Below, one piece after another: positions 35,306 through 44,784 of a stretch of DNA of 64,000 bases. Numbering within the stretch: position 1 is the first letter of the stretch; each line of letters starts with the position of its first letter. This DNA comes from Clostridiales bacterium (GTDB taxonomy: Bacteria; Bacillota; Clostridia; Oscillospirales; Oscillospiraceae): NCBI GenBank assembly GCA_902362775.1, contig CABIXV010000005.1, positions 34,079-98,078 on the forward strand, given 5' to 3'. The position numbers and the translations under genes are program-made. The notes under the pieces are model-generated. The model saw nothing but the letters and a program-made list of their open reading frames with translations, ran no database searches and was not told where the DNA came from.

Positions 35306-36742
35306 ATGAAGATCCTATTTGCCTCCTCCGAGGTTGCTCCCTTTATTAAGACCGGCGGACTGGCCGATGTGGCCGGCTCCCTGCCCCAGGCTCTGGCTCG
35401 GGAGGGCCACGAGGTCAAGGTCATCCTTCCTCTGTACGAGGGCATCGGCCAGGAGTGGCGGGAACAGATGACCTTTCTCAAATACTTCAATGTCACCCTG
35501 TCCTGGCGGCAGGTCTACTGTGGCATCTTCCAGCTGGAGCGGGAGGGGGTCGCCTACTGGTTTGTAGACAACGAATACTACTTCAAGCGTTGGCAGCTCT
35601 ATGGACATTTCGACGACTGCGAGCGGTTCGCCTTCTTCTCCAGGGCTATCATCGAAACTCCGGGACAGCTGGACTGGGCCCCAGATATCATCCACTGCAA
35701 CGACTGGCAGACCGCCCTCGTCCCCGTCTATCTGCTGGAGGAGAAATACCGCATCCCTCAGCTGGGAGGGACCAAGAGCGTCTTTACCATTCACAACATC
35801 GAGTACCAGGGCCGCTACGGCGACCAGGTCCTTCAGGATGTCATCGGTCTGGACAAGAGCTATCTCAACGAGGGGATGCTGGCCTACCATCGGGACGTGA
35901 ACCTGATGAAGGGCGCTATTATGGCCTCCAACTTCGTCACTACGGTATCCCCCACCTATGCCCAGGAGCTGCGCACTCCCTTCTACGCCCATGGGCTGGA
36001 CGGGGTCATCAATCAGCAGAGCGGCAAGCTGGAGGGCATTCTAAACGGCATCGATGTGGACCTCTACGATCCAGCCACCAACCCTGGCCTTGCCGCCAAC
36101 TTTACCCCCCGCGCCTTGGTCAAGGGCAAGAACCAGTGTAAGCAGGCCCTGCAGCAGGCCGTTGGCCTTCAGGAGAATCCTGATGTGCCCATCATCGCCT
36201 GCGTGTCCCGTCTGGTTGGCCACAAGGGCTTCTCCCTGGTGACAGACTCCCTTCAGGAGATTATGGGCCTGGACGTGCAGATGGTGGTGCTTGGCACCGG
36301 CGACTGGCAGTATGAGGAGGCGTTCCGCCACGCTCAGAGTCAGTACCCCGGCCGCTTCGCCGCCCAACTGACCTATTCCGCCCCTCTGTCCACCATGATC
36401 TATGCCGGAGCCGACCTGTTCCTGATGCCCTCGGTCTCCGAACCCTGCGGCCTGTCTCAGATGATCGCCATGCGCTTCGGCACCATCCCTGTGGTTCGGG
36501 AGACTGGCGGCCTGAAGGACACCGTTGTCCCCTACAATAAGTTTGATGGGACCGGCCGTGGCTTCACTTTTGCCAACATCAACGCGGGGGACATGGTCTG
36601 GGTGCTGCGGGAGGCCGTAGACCTCTACCACAGCAACAAAAAGGCTTGGCGGGCTCTGCAAAGAGAGGGAATGACTGCCGACTTCTCCTGGGACAACTCG
36701 GCCAGGCAGTATCTGGACATCTATCAGCGCATCCTCGGCTGA
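35306..36742 (+). CDS. glgA: Glycogen synthase GlgA (ADP-glucose)
   Basis: 478 aa GT5 enzyme. ADP-glucose-binding start MKILFASSEVAPFIKTGGLA (KTGGLADV), HNIEYQGRYG, and C-terminal GT-B motif PSVSEPCGLSQMIAMRFGT with ETGGLKDTV. Extends alpha-1,4 chains from ADP-glucose supplied by GlgCD. Fifty-one bases after glgD and followed by a strong terminator, so the operon is glgBCDA. Confidence 0.96.
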   Translation: MKILFASSEVAPFIKTGGLADVAGSLPQALAREGHEVKVILPLYEGIGQEWREQMTFLKYFNVTLSWRQVYCGIFQLEREGVAYWFVDNEYYFKRWQLYGHFDDCERFAFFSRAIIETPGQLDWAPDIIHCNDWQTALVPVYLLEEKYRIPQLGGTKSVFTIHNIEYQGRYGDQVLQDVIGLDKSYLNEGMLAYHRDVNLMKGAIMASNFVTTVSPTYAQELRTPFYAHGLDGVINQQSGKLEGILNGIDVDLYDPATNPGLAANFTPRALVKGKNQCKQALQQAVGLQENPDVPIIACVSRLVGHKGFSLVTDSLQEIMGLDVQMVVLGTGDWQYEEAFRHAQSQYPGRFAAQLTYSAPLSTMIYAGADLFLMPSVSEPCGLSQMIAMRFGTIPVVRETGGLKDTVVPYNKFDGTGRGFTFANINAGDMVWVLREAVDLYHSNKKAWRALQREGMTADFSWDNSARQYLDIYQRILG

Positions 36743-36765
36743 CAGCTCTGTCTGACATAATCAGA

Positions 36766-36810
36766 GGGCCCCGGACGATGTGTATAGCGTCCGGGGCCCA
36801 TCGATTTTTA
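36766..36810 (+). terminator. Terminator after glgA
   Basis: 12-bp perfect GC-rich stem (36766-36777, 36788-36799) and a tail ATCGATTTTTA. Confidence 0.85.
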
Positions 36811-36850
36811 CAAGGCATCTTTTCTTATGAAAAATGTTGAGAAATCCCCG

Positions 36851-36910
36851 GAAACGCCCATATCTTGGGCGTTTCTGCCCATTGACGCTCCTGCCCAAAC
36901 CTGATACAAT
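36851..36910 (+). promoter_or_regulatory. glgP promoter with an upstream hairpin
   Basis: TTGACG (36882-36887), 17 bases, TACAAT (36905-36910). Directly upstream is a perfect 10-base inverted repeat GAAACGCCCA-TATCT-TGGGCGTTTC (36851-36875) that has no T tail; it could be an operator or regulator site. Confidence 0.7.
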
Positions 36911-36985
36911 GGCTGGGCAAAGACCGCTTTTTGCAATTTTTCCTGCGTGCGGAAGCACCGATTTTGATATTACAGGAGGCTCTCT

Positions 36986-39421
36986 ATGGCAGAATATACC
37001 AAGGCCCAGCTCACCGAGATGATTATCGGTAAGCTCCAGCGCAACTTCGGCCGCACTGTGGAAGAGGCCACCCCCAACCATATGTTCAAGGCCTGTGCCC
37101 TAGTCCTCCGGGACATCATGTCCCGCCATCAAATCGAAACGGGCAACCAGGTGTGGGAGGGGCAGCGGCGTCAGGTCCACTACCTGTCCCTGGAGTTCCT
37201 CATGGGCCGCTCTCTGGAGAAGAACGCCTATAACTTGGGGCTGCTGAATACACTCAAGGAGACGCTGGAGGGACTGGGCTTCTCCGCCGCCGATCTATTT
37301 GAGCAGGAACCCGATGCCGGCCTGGGCAACGGCGGCCTGGGCCGTCTGGCCGCCTGCTACCTGGACTCCATGACCACCCTGGAGATCCCCGCCACCGGCT
37401 ACTCCATCTGCTACGAGCTGGGCATCTTCAAGCAGAAGATCATCGACGGCAAACAGGTAGAGCTGGCGGACAACTGGCTAGGTCTGGGGGATGCCTGGCT
37501 CATCCCAAAGCTGGATGAGACGGAGGAGGTCCGCTTCGGCGGAAAGATTGAGGACCGATGGGATGAAAACGGCGTCAACCACCCTGAGCATGTGGGCTAT
37601 ACCGCCGTGCTGGCCATTCCCCGGGACATGGAGATCGCCGGCTACCAGACCCGGCATACCAACACCCTGCGCCTGTGGGACGCCAAGAGTCCGGTCCCGG
37701 TGGATATGTCCCTCTACTCCCGGGGCGAGTATCTCAAGGCTGTGGAGCAGCAGGCCATGGCGGAGGTCATCGCTAAGGTCCTCTACCCCGACGACAACCA
37801 CTACGAGGGGAAATCCCTGCGCCTGAAGCAGCAGTATTTCTTTGTATCCGCCACGGTCCAGTCCATTGTCCGCAAGCACCGGGCCCAGTATGGCACCCTC
37901 CACAATTTCCATGAAAAGCATGTCATCCAGATCAACGACACCCATCCCACCCTGGTCATCCCGGAGCTAATGCGCATCCTGTTGGACCAGGAGGGCTATT
38001 CCTGGGACGAGGCATGGCATATTGTCACCCATACCGTGTGCTACACCAACCATACCGTCTTGGCCGAAGCTCTGGAGCGGTGGCCCCAGGCCTTGATTGA
38101 GAGCCTGCTCCCCCGTGTGTGGCAGATCCTGAAGGAGATCGCCCACCGCTACCAGGGGGAGCTGGAGCGGCGCTACGGCAGCGACCAGGGCAAGATCGCC
38201 CACATGGCGATCATCTGGGGGGGCGAGGTGCGCATGGCCAACCTGTGCGTCTGTGCCTGCCAGTATATCAACGGCGTTTCCGCCCTCCACTCCGATATCC
38301 TGAAACGGGAGGTATTCCATGACGCCTATCTGGCCGCCCCGGGTAAGTTCAAGAATGTGACCAACGGCATTGACCACCGCCGCTGGCTGTCTCAAATTAA
38401 CCCCAAGTTGGACGCCCTGATCCGGGACTGCTCCGGAGGAGACGAGTACCTCATCCACCCGGAGGCCATTCGGAAGCTGGAGAACTGCAAGGACGACAAG
38501 TCCGTGCTGAAGCAGCTGGAGGCCATCAAAGGGGAGAACAAACGCCGCTTTGCCGCCTATGTGGCCCGGGAATCCGGCGTTATCCTGAACACCGACGCCA
38601 TCTTCGATGTCCAGGTCAAGCGCCTCCACGAGTATAAGCGACAACTGCTCAATGTCCTCCACATCGTCTATCTGTATCAGCAGTTGCGGGATAATCCCAA
38701 CATGGATTTCACCCCCCAGACCTTTCTCTTTGGTGCCAAGGCGGCTCCCGGCTACCATGTGGCCAAAGAGATCATCCAGCTCATCAACTCCCTGGCAGCC
38801 CAAATCAGCAGGGACCCGGTCTGCAAGGATAAGCTTCAGGTGGTTTTCCTGGAGAACTACCGGGTGTCCCTGGCGGAGAAGCTGATGCCCGCCAGTGAGC
38901 TGTCCGAGCAGATCTCCACCGCCGGTAAGGAGGCCAGCGGCACCGGCAACATGAAATTCATGATGAACGGTGCGCTGACCATCGGTACTCTGGATGGCGC
39001 TAATGTGGAGATGCACCAGCAGTTGGGGGACGAAAATATTTTCCTCTTCGGCCTGACCGCCGAGCAGGTGAACCAGCGCAAGCGGGAGGGCTACCGCTCC
39101 CTGGACCTCTACCAGCGGGACCATGGGCTGAAGCGGGTCATTGACCAGATCGCCGCCGGCTTTGACGACCATGTGTCGTATAGCAGCATCACCGACCGCC
39201 TCCTCTTTGGCGTTGGGGGCTCTATGGCGGACGAATATATGCTGCTGGCCGATTTCTCTAGCTACTGCCAGGCTCACAAGCGGGCGCTGGAGGCCTATGC
39301 CGACCGCCAGCGATGGAATCAGATGTCCCTCATCAACATCGCCCGTTCCGGCCTCTTTGCTGCCGACAGGTCAATCAGCGACTACGCCAGAGAGATCTGG
39401 CATGTTCCTGTCCGAAAATAA
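36986..39421 (+). CDS. glgP: Glycogen phosphorylase GlgP
   Basis: 811 aa. Releases glucose-1-P from glycogen with phosphate, using pyridoxal phosphate bound at the Lys in EASGTGNMKFMMNG (near residue 655). Other conserved regions: EQEPDAGLGNGGLGRLAACY, QINDTHPTLVIPELMRIL, QVKRLHEYKRQLLN. Usual length. It has its own promoter separate from glgBCDA, so breakdown can be controlled apart from synthesis. Confidence 0.96.
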   Translation: MAEYTKAQLTEMIIGKLQRNFGRTVEEATPNHMFKACALVLRDIMSRHQIETGNQVWEGQRRQVHYLSLEFLMGRSLEKNAYNLGLLNTLKETLEGLGFSAADLFEQEPDAGLGNGGLGRLAACYLDSMTTLEIPATGYSICYELGIFKQKIIDGKQVELADNWLGLGDAWLIPKLDETEEVRFGGKIEDRWDENGVNHPEHVGYTAVLAIPRDMEIAGYQTRHTNTLRLWDAKSPVPVDMSLYSRGEYLKAVEQQAMAEVIAKVLYPDDNHYEGKSLRLKQQYFFVSATVQSIVRKHRAQYGTLHNFHEKHVIQINDTHPTLVIPELMRILLDQEGYSWDEAWHIVTHTVCYTNHTVLAEALERWPQALIESLLPRVWQILKEIAHRYQGELERRYGSDQGKIAHMAIIWGGEVRMANLCVCACQYINGVSALHSDILKREVFHDAYLAAPGKFKNVTNGIDHRRWLSQINPKLDALIRDCSGGDEYLIHPEAIRKLENCKDDKSVLKQLEAIKGENKRRFAAYVARESGVILNTDAIFDVQVKRLHEYKRQLLNVLHIVYLYQQLRDNPNMDFTPQTFLFGAKAAPGYHVAKEIIQLINSLAAQISRDPVCKDKLQVVFLENYRVSLAEKLMPASELSEQISTAGKEASGTGNMKFMMNGALTIGTLDGANVEMHQQLGDENIFLFGLTAEQVNQRKREGYRSLDLYQRDHGLKRVIDQIAAGFDDHVSYSSITDRLLFGVGGSMADEYMLLADFSSYCQAHKRALEAYADRQRWNQMSLINIARSGLFAADRSISDYAREIWHVPVRK

Positions 39422-39423
39422 TG

Positions 39424-39454
39424 GGAAAAGCGGGCCCTCTGGGCCCGCTTTTCC
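39424..39454 (+). terminator. Terminator after glgP
   Basis: 14-bp perfect stem with a 3-base loop; the right arm ends CCGCTTTTCC. Confidence 0.85.
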
Positions 39455-39514
39455 ATCCTTCCCCCTTGCAAAAACAGGGGAAAGGCACTACAATAGGGAA
39501 GAAGGAGGTGGGCC

Positions 39515-40318
39515 ATGTATCTTACAGACTACCACACGCACTCCTGCTGTTCACCGGACAGCACCGCCCGGCTGGAGGACATGGTCCGGGCGGCACGCAG
39601 GGCCGGCCTCCGGGAGCTGTGCACCACCGACCACTGTGACCTGCAGGACGAAAACGGAGCTCCTCTGGGCGGCTGGGACTGGACGCCCATCTTGGACCAA
39701 TACTGGCGGGCCCGTGACAAAGGCGGCAGCGAGGTGAAGGTGCTGCTGGGCCTCGAGCTGGGCGGGGCCTATACGGACCCCGGCCGGGCTGAGGCTCTTG
39801 TGGCCGCCGCCCCCCTGGATTTTGTCATCGGCTCCATCCACAATCTGAGCCCAGAGGCGGGAGGTCGAGATTTTTTCTATTTGGACTACCGCTCCGAGGA
39901 GGCGTGCTACACCACGTTGGATGACTATTTCGCCAGTATGCTGGCTCTGACCCGGCTGGACTGCTACGACGCCCTGGGCCATATTATCTATCCCCTCCGC
40001 TATATGAACGGCAGAGCAGGCTGGCACATCACCTTGGACCGGTATGGGGACCAGCTGGACCAGCTGCTCCGTGCCGTCATCCAAAACGGGAAGGCAATCG
40101 AGGTCAACACCCACGGCGGCCGGGAGGTGGAGGATTGGCGCCCCATCCTTAGACATTACCATCAGTTGGGGGGCGAGTTGGTCACTACCGGCTCTGACGC
40201 CCACTCCCCCGGAAATGTGGGACGCGGCATCTCCCAGGCTGTGGCCCTCCTTTGTGAAACAGGATTCCATCGCTTTGCCGTCTATCGGAAGCGGCGGCCT
40301 GAATGGATCAAACTATAA
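39515..40318 (+). CDS. PHP-family histidinol-phosphatase (HisK type)
   Basis: 267 aa metal-dependent phosphatase of the PHP fold. N-terminal DYHTHSCCSPDS, TDHCD, GSIHNLSPE and the late TGSDAHSPGNVG supply the metal ligands. Likely last-but-one step of histidine synthesis, though no his operon is nearby, so another phosphate ester is possible. Ribosome site GAAGGAGG. Upstream of rpiB by 19 bases, probably co-transcribed. Confidence 0.85.
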   Translation: MYLTDYHTHSCCSPDSTARLEDMVRAARRAGLRELCTTDHCDLQDENGAPLGGWDWTPILDQYWRARDKGGSEVKVLLGLELGGAYTDPGRAEALVAAAPLDFVIGSIHNLSPEAGGRDFFYLDYRSEEACYTTLDDYFASMLALTRLDCYDALGHIIYPLRYMNGRAGWHITLDRYGDQLDQLLRAVIQNGKAIEVNTHGGREVEDWRPILRHYHQLGGELVTTGSDAHSPGNVGRGISQAVALLCETGFHRFAVYRKRRPEWIKL

Positions 40319-40337
40319 GAATTGGAGGATATTTATT

Positions 40338-40772
40338 ATGATCGCAATCGCATCTGACCATGGCGGCTATAATTTGAAGGAGCATATCAAGGCCTATCTG
40401 GTAGCCAAGGGCATCTCCTGCCAGGACTTCGGTACAGACAGTACCGCCAGCTGTGACTACCCTGTATTTGGCAAGGCCGCCGCCGAAGCTGTGGCTTCCG
40501 GCGCCTGTGAGAAGGGGATTGTCATCTGCACCACCGGCATCGGCATCTCCATCACCGCCAACAAGGTGAAAGGTATCCGCTGCGCCCTGTGCGCCGATCC
40601 CCTGTCCGCCGAGTTGACCCGCCGCCACAACAACGCCAATATGCTGGCGATGGGCGCGGGGATGATCGGGCCCAACCTGGCAGAGCGCATCGTAGACGTG
40701 TTTTTGACCACGGACTTTGAGGGAGGGCGCCACGCCCGCCGCGTGTCCCAAATCATGGATATGGAGAAATAA
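40338..40772 (+). CDS. rpiB: Ribose-5-phosphate isomerase B
   Basis: 144 aa. Interconverts ribose-5-P and ribulose-5-P in the pentose phosphate pathway. Start IAIASDHGGYNLKEHI, active-site ICTTGIGISITANKVKGIR (the Cys/Thr loop) and HNNANMLAMGAGMIG are diagnostic. I use ATG 40338, after TTGGAGGAT; the longer frame runs into the phosphatase gene. In LacAB/RpiB enzymes the active-site Cys replaces the RpiA Glu. Confidence 0.95.
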   Translation: MIAIASDHGGYNLKEHIKAYLVAKGISCQDFGTDSTASCDYPVFGKAAAEAVASGACEKGIVICTTGIGISITANKVKGIRCALCADPLSAELTRRHNNANMLAMGAGMIGPNLAERIVDVFLTTDFEGGRHARRVSQIMDMEK

Positions 40773-40777
40773 AGGGC

Positions 40778-40812
40778 AAGGACCTGGGGGCGTGGCCTCC
40801 AGGTCCTTTTTA
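40778..40812 (+). terminator. Terminator after rpiB
   Basis: Stem AAGGACCTGG / CCAGGTCCTT plus inner pairs, followed by TTTTT. Confidence 0.85.
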
Positions 40813-40859
40813 TGGGAAGAGACCCGATGGCAGACTCTCTTTGAACAGAATTGTATTAT

Positions 40860-40923
40860 AATTTCCAAAAAATGTATGAAACCGTCCCACTCCGGGGCGG
40901 TTTCTTATGTTAGATAGAAAGGG
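40860..40923. repeat. Dispersed hairpin repeat, copy 1
   Basis: About 63 bases, roughly 86% identical to 61136-61200. The core folds as GAAACCGTCCC / GGGGCGGTTTC; the differences between copies fall mainly in the loop. Lies after the rpiB terminator. Confidence 0.75.
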
Positions 40924-41007
40924 TTACGCTGCGGCTCCGGCCCGACTGACCGGCAGAGGGGCGCATGCAGGGCATCACAACTAGGCGTGCCGTATTTTAC
41001 AGGCCCC

Positions 41008-41035
41008 TTCAGACAATCCTGTCAAAGTGTATAAA
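41008..41035 (+). promoter_or_regulatory. Possible promoter of the orphan tail-like gene
   Basis: TTCAGA (41008-41013), 16 bases, TATAAA (41030-41035), about 60 bases before the start. The rest of 40924-41007 shows no gene. Confidence 0.45.
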
Positions 41036-41093
41036 AAAGGCGTACCCCGCAAAAGCCACACCCTTAACCTTACTCATTAAAGGAGGAACCATC

Positions 41094-41600
41094 ATGTCAA
41101 CCAACAAGACCCAACACTACCAGCTTCACCAATGGGAGGCGGAGGATAAGGTGCTCCGCACAGAGTTCAATGAGGACAATCAGAAGATAGACCAGGCGCT
41201 CCAGGAAAAGGCGGACCAGGAGGCGCTGACCGCCCTTCAAAGCCTAGTGTCTCAAAAGGCGGACAGCACCGACCTGGAGGAGATGCGGAGCAATTTAGTA
41301 CAGATCGCGGCGGGGGCTTATACGGGGGACGGAGCGGCCAGCCGGCTGATCTCCCTTCCATTCTCACCTAAGGCGGTCTATCTGTGTGACAAGCAGGGCA
41401 GGACCTACGCCAGCGGCGCCAATCTGGCTACTTACTATTACGGAGGGCTGGCGGTAACTGGGAATCCGGCAACCGCTGGAGAGACCGCTTTGGTCACCTT
41501 GGAGGCGGGGGGCTTCCGGGTGGTACACAAAAGTTCGAACGGCGATTACTATGCCTCGAATGAAAAAAATACTGTATTTCACTATTTGGCCTTGGGATAA
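41094..41600 (+). CDS. Orphan phage tail-fibre-like protein
   Basis: 168 aa with a very strong AAAGGAGG site. The N-terminus (HQWEAEDKVLRTEFNEDNQK and then IDQAL) is the pattern of Firmicutes phage tail fibre or receptor-binding proteins. A short coiled coil follows (about 30-65), then a beta-rich C-terminal domain (about 75-168) with TGDGAASRLISLPFSPKAVY that could be a receptor-binding head. No signal peptide. It is a single-gene unit with its own terminator, 24 kb from the head-tail module, which itself lacks a fibre gene. Confidence 0.7.
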   Translation: MSTNKTQHYQLHQWEAEDKVLRTEFNEDNQKIDQALQEKADQEALTALQSLVSQKADSTDLEEMRSNLVQIAAGAYTGDGAASRLISLPFSPKAVYLCDKQGRTYASGANLATYYYGGLAVTGNPATAGETALVTLEAGGFRVVHKSSNGDYYASNEKNTVFHYLALG

Positions 41601-41605
41601 GAGGA

Positions 41606-41637
41606 AAAGCACCCCCGGAAATACCGGGGGTGCTTTC
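41606..41637. terminator. Two-way terminator between tail-like gene and S-layer gene
   Basis: AAAGCACCCCCGG / CCGGGGGTGCTTT, 13-bp stem with a 5-base loop. Confidence 0.88.
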
Positions 41638-41681
41638 AGTTTAGGTGTCCAATCGCTCTAGAGTTCTAAAGAATAGAATTC

Positions 41682-44633
41682 TTAGGCCTCAGGAACGGTC
41701 ATGGAGCCGGTGAAGAACTCGATATCACCGATGGTCTTGTTGCTCAGAGTCAGGGTGACACGGATCTTATCGCCGGAGGACAGCAGGTCGCTGCTGAATT
41801 TGATGCCGTTGGAGTCAGCGACAACAGACTTCTCAGCGGTGAAGTCCTCTTCCACAGTCTCCAGCTCATCCCAGCCCTTGTTGTAGAGCTCGATCTTGGC
41901 GGACAGGGTGACGTCGCCCAGATTCTCGTAGTTCTCGTCGCCCTTCTGGACCTTGACATTCTTCAGAGTGAACTCGCCATTCTTATCAACGGTGAGCTCA
42001 ATCTTCTTGCCAGAGAGAGAAACGACCTTGTAATCGCCGTTGTTGTTGTCATCCTCAATCACGGTGTCCTCGTCGGGCACGATGACCAGAACGACCTCGG
42101 CCATAGGAGTATCGTCGCCGTCATCCTCAACGGTGACCACGAACACGCCGGTACGGCCTTCCGCGTCGGTCTCGATGTCGCTGACACCGCCCACATAGAC
42201 GGAGTCCACGTCGGTGTTGTCCTTCTTCAGCTCCACGACCACGAAGGTGGTGTCGTTGTTATAGCTGAAGTCAGACTGGCTGCCAGCGGTCAGGTTGCCA
42301 TCGCCGTCATTCAGGGACAGGATGTCCTTCTTGGCGTAGGTGGCATAGGACTCAAAGGCCTTCAGAGCGCCGCTCTCGTAGTTGCCCTTCTTGTCGGCAG
42401 TGGCGTCCACAACCAGCTTTACCTCGGTGGCGTGATCGTCGTTGTCACGCTTGGTGACCTGGTACAGGCCCTTGGTGACAATGTCGTCCTTAGCGGAGCT
42501 GCTGGAAACAATGAAGCCGCCCTCGACCTTCTCGCCGTTGATGTAGGCGCTGTTGTACTGGTACAGCTTGTCGCCGTTGTCGTTGACGACCTCAGGATCA
42601 GTGCCGCTGATGAAGACGAAGTCGTCGTCCTCGGCGGAGGAGCCGCTGGAGCTGGACATGAACAGGATGGTGATCACGCCGTCATCCTTCACAGCGGCGC
42701 CCACGATGTCCTCCTGGCTGGAGACGTTCTTATAGCCAGTCCACACCTTGTCGTCGTCGGTGTTGATGAACACGGTGTCGCTGTCAGCGGTGCCGATACG
42801 GTCGCTGCCACGATACACGGAGGCGTTGTCGCGCTCCACCTTGCCCTTACCATTGGAGGCATCAAACAGGATCTGCTCGAAGTTAGCATAAGAGGCGGAT
42901 TCCAGGTCGTACTCGCTGCCGCTCTGGTTCCACTTGTAGATGTGGCCTTCAGTGGGGACGCGCTTGTCACCGGTGCCCTTCCAGTAAGCATCCACACCGT
43001 CGATTTCGTCGATGTCGATCTTCTCCTCGGTGCCGTCAGCGAAGACGACCTTGGCGGACACGTCGCCATAGGCGGAGTCAACGCCAGTGACGAACAGGTA
43101 GTCGTCCACGGAGTCCTCAGCGCCCTCGATGGCCACGGCGTTGCCGTAGGTATCCAGGTACAGAACGACCTCGTTGTCAACGTCAGGGTTGGTGAAGTTG
43201 TCACCGTCGTCCAGGTTGACCAGGCCCTTAGCGGAATTGATCACGGTGGTGCAGTAAGCGCGGTTGTAGTTGTAGGTGGTGCCGTCCAGCTTCACATAGT
43301 CGTTGTCCTTGACGGAGCTGACGGTGCCCTCAACGATCTCGGCCTTGGCCATGGACTGAATCTCAGTTCCGCCGATGGTCAGGACCACGATGTCCTCCTT
43401 GGAGAACTTCTGATCGGTGTCAAACTCGTTCTCGGCCTTGGAGGGCTTATCGCTCTTGTAGGAAATGGTCACGGTGTAGTCGTCGCCATTGTCCTCCACC
43501 TTGGTGACCTCAGCCACGAAGGTGTCGATGATGGTCACAACGACATCTTCCTCAGTGGAGTCCACATACAGCTCGGTCAGCACGCCGTTGCCAGTCTCCT
43601 GCCAACGCTCGCTGCTGGTCTTGCCATAGTCCAGAACGTCCTTGCCGTTTACGCGGTCCATGTCCTCAACGACCTCGCCGTTGCGGTACACAGTCCACTT
43701 GTAGTTGTCATAGGCGGCGGAACCAGCGGCAGTGTACAGGTCCTTCTCGCTGACCTTGCCAGTCCAGGTCTGGTCGGCAGAGTCGGAGTAGGTGCCGATG
43801 GTAGAGCTCTTGTAGCTCCAGGTGGTGGCGGGGCGGCCGAAATCGTCGGTCTCGTCCTTGCACTCCAGGTCGCCGTCATACAGGTCCTCGCCCAGCTCCT
43901 TGGTGTAGCCGGAAACGTTGGACATGCTCAGGCCGGTGCGGTCGTCAATGGCCTTGTACATCTTGTCATTGCTGACCAGCTGATAGTACTTGACGCTGCC
44001 GCCGCTGACGGACACGCCGTTGCCATTGACATTGATGGTGTCGTTGTCAGCCTCAACCTGATAGGACTTCAGGGTGTTCAGAGCCAGCTGGGCAACATCG
44101 TTGCGGGTCATGGGGGCCACAGCGGTGGCGTTCACGTCCTTGTACAGGTCGATCTTGTTGGCCTCGCGGATGGTGGCCATCTGCCAGTCCTCGCCGAAAT
44201 CGGACTGATACTGGAAGTAGCCCAGGGCCTTCATCATCATCAGAGCGGCCTGGGCGGCGGTGACGGAGTCGCTGCCGCCAAAGGTCTTGGCGTCGTAGCC
44301 GGAAATGATGCCGTGGGTGTAGCAGGCGGCCACATAGGGTTCAGCCCAGGAAGGCACGTCGGTAAAGGGAGCGGTGCCAGCGTAGTTGGACACCTTGTAG
44401 TCCAGCATGTTGGACATGATGACGGCCATCTCGTTGCGGGTGACGTTGGCGTCGGGGTTGAACTTGCCGTTCTCGTCGCCGGTCATGACACCGACTTTCT
44501 GGAGAACTTCGATGGCTTCCACGTTGTTTTCGGAAGACACATCGACGTAGCTCGCGCCGGAACCGACTACCATCAGGCCCATGACCATGACGGAAGCCAG
44601 AGCCAGGCTAAGAGCCCGCTTCAGGTTTCTCAT
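41682..44633 (-). CDS. S-layer protein with SLH domains
   Basis: 983 aa from ATG 44633 (AAGGAGG upstream). Signal peptide (MRNLKRALSLALASVMVMGL, cleavage after SGA). SLH region about 25-210: VEAIEVLQKVGVMTGDENGK with TRNEMAVIMSNML, then PYVAACYTHGIISGYDAK, then a third partial unit with TRNDVAQLALNTL. SLH domains bind pyruvylated secondary wall polymers. The rest is very acidic, rich in Asp/Gly/Thr/Val and beta-prone, the surface lattice part. Codon choice is strongly biased, which suggests very high expression and produces a long antisense open frame. Paralogue of the gene at 61466. Confidence 0.93.
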   Translation of the reverse strand: MRNLKRALSLALASVMVMGLMVVGSGASYVDVSSENNVEAIEVLQKVGVMTGDENGKFNPDANVTRNEMAVIMSNMLDYKVSNYAGTAPFTDVPSWAEPYVAACYTHGIISGYDAKTFGGSDSVTAAQAALMMMKALGYFQYQSDFGEDWQMATIREANKIDLYKDVNATAVAPMTRNDVAQLALNTLKSYQVEADNDTINVNGNGVSVSGGSVKYYQLVSNDKMYKAIDDRTGLSMSNVSGYTKELGEDLYDGDLECKDETDDFGRPATTWSYKSSTIGTYSDSADQTWTGKVSEKDLYTAAGSAAYDNYKWTVYRNGEVVEDMDRVNGKDVLDYGKTSSERWQETGNGVLTELYVDSTEEDVVVTIIDTFVAEVTKVEDNGDDYTVTISYKSDKPSKAENEFDTDQKFSKEDIVVLTIGGTEIQSMAKAEIVEGTVSSVKDNDYVKLDGTTYNYNRAYCTTVINSAKGLVNLDDGDNFTNPDVDNEVVLYLDTYGNAVAIEGAEDSVDDYLFVTGVDSAYGDVSAKVVFADGTEEKIDIDEIDGVDAYWKGTGDKRVPTEGHIYKWNQSGSEYDLESASYANFEQILFDASNGKGKVERDNASVYRGSDRIGTADSDTVFINTDDDKVWTGYKNVSSQEDIVGAAVKDDGVITILFMSSSSGSSAEDDDFVFISGTDPEVVNDNGDKLYQYNSAYINGEKVEGGFIVSSSSAKDDIVTKGLYQVTKRDNDDHATEVKLVVDATADKKGNYESGALKAFESYATYAKKDILSLNDGDGNLTAGSQSDFSYNNDTTFVVVELKKDNTDVDSVYVGGVSDIETDAEGRTGVFVVTVEDDGDDTPMAEVVLVIVPDEDTVIEDDNNNGDYKVVSLSGKKIELTVDKNGEFTLKNVKVQKGDENYENLGDVTLSAKIELYNKGWDELETVEEDFTAEKSVVADSNGIKFSSDLLSSGDKIRVTLTLSNKTIGDIEFFTGSMTVPEA

Positions 44634-44784
44634 TCGGGATTCCTCCTTAAATTTTTTCGGGGTGATTTCTTGAAAATCCCCCGCATTTTTGAGGTTTTGA
44701 GGACTTTTAGGGACACTTAGCCCTGTATAACGCCCCTTGCACAGCAAAAAAGGTGAGGAAAATCCGCTAAGAGCAAATAAAAAA

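Noticed and set aside
42432..44720. 762-codon open frame antisense to the first S-layer gene
   Set aside because: It mirrors the strongly biased codons of the S-layer gene (GAC, GTC, ACC), has no ribosome site and no recognisable domain.
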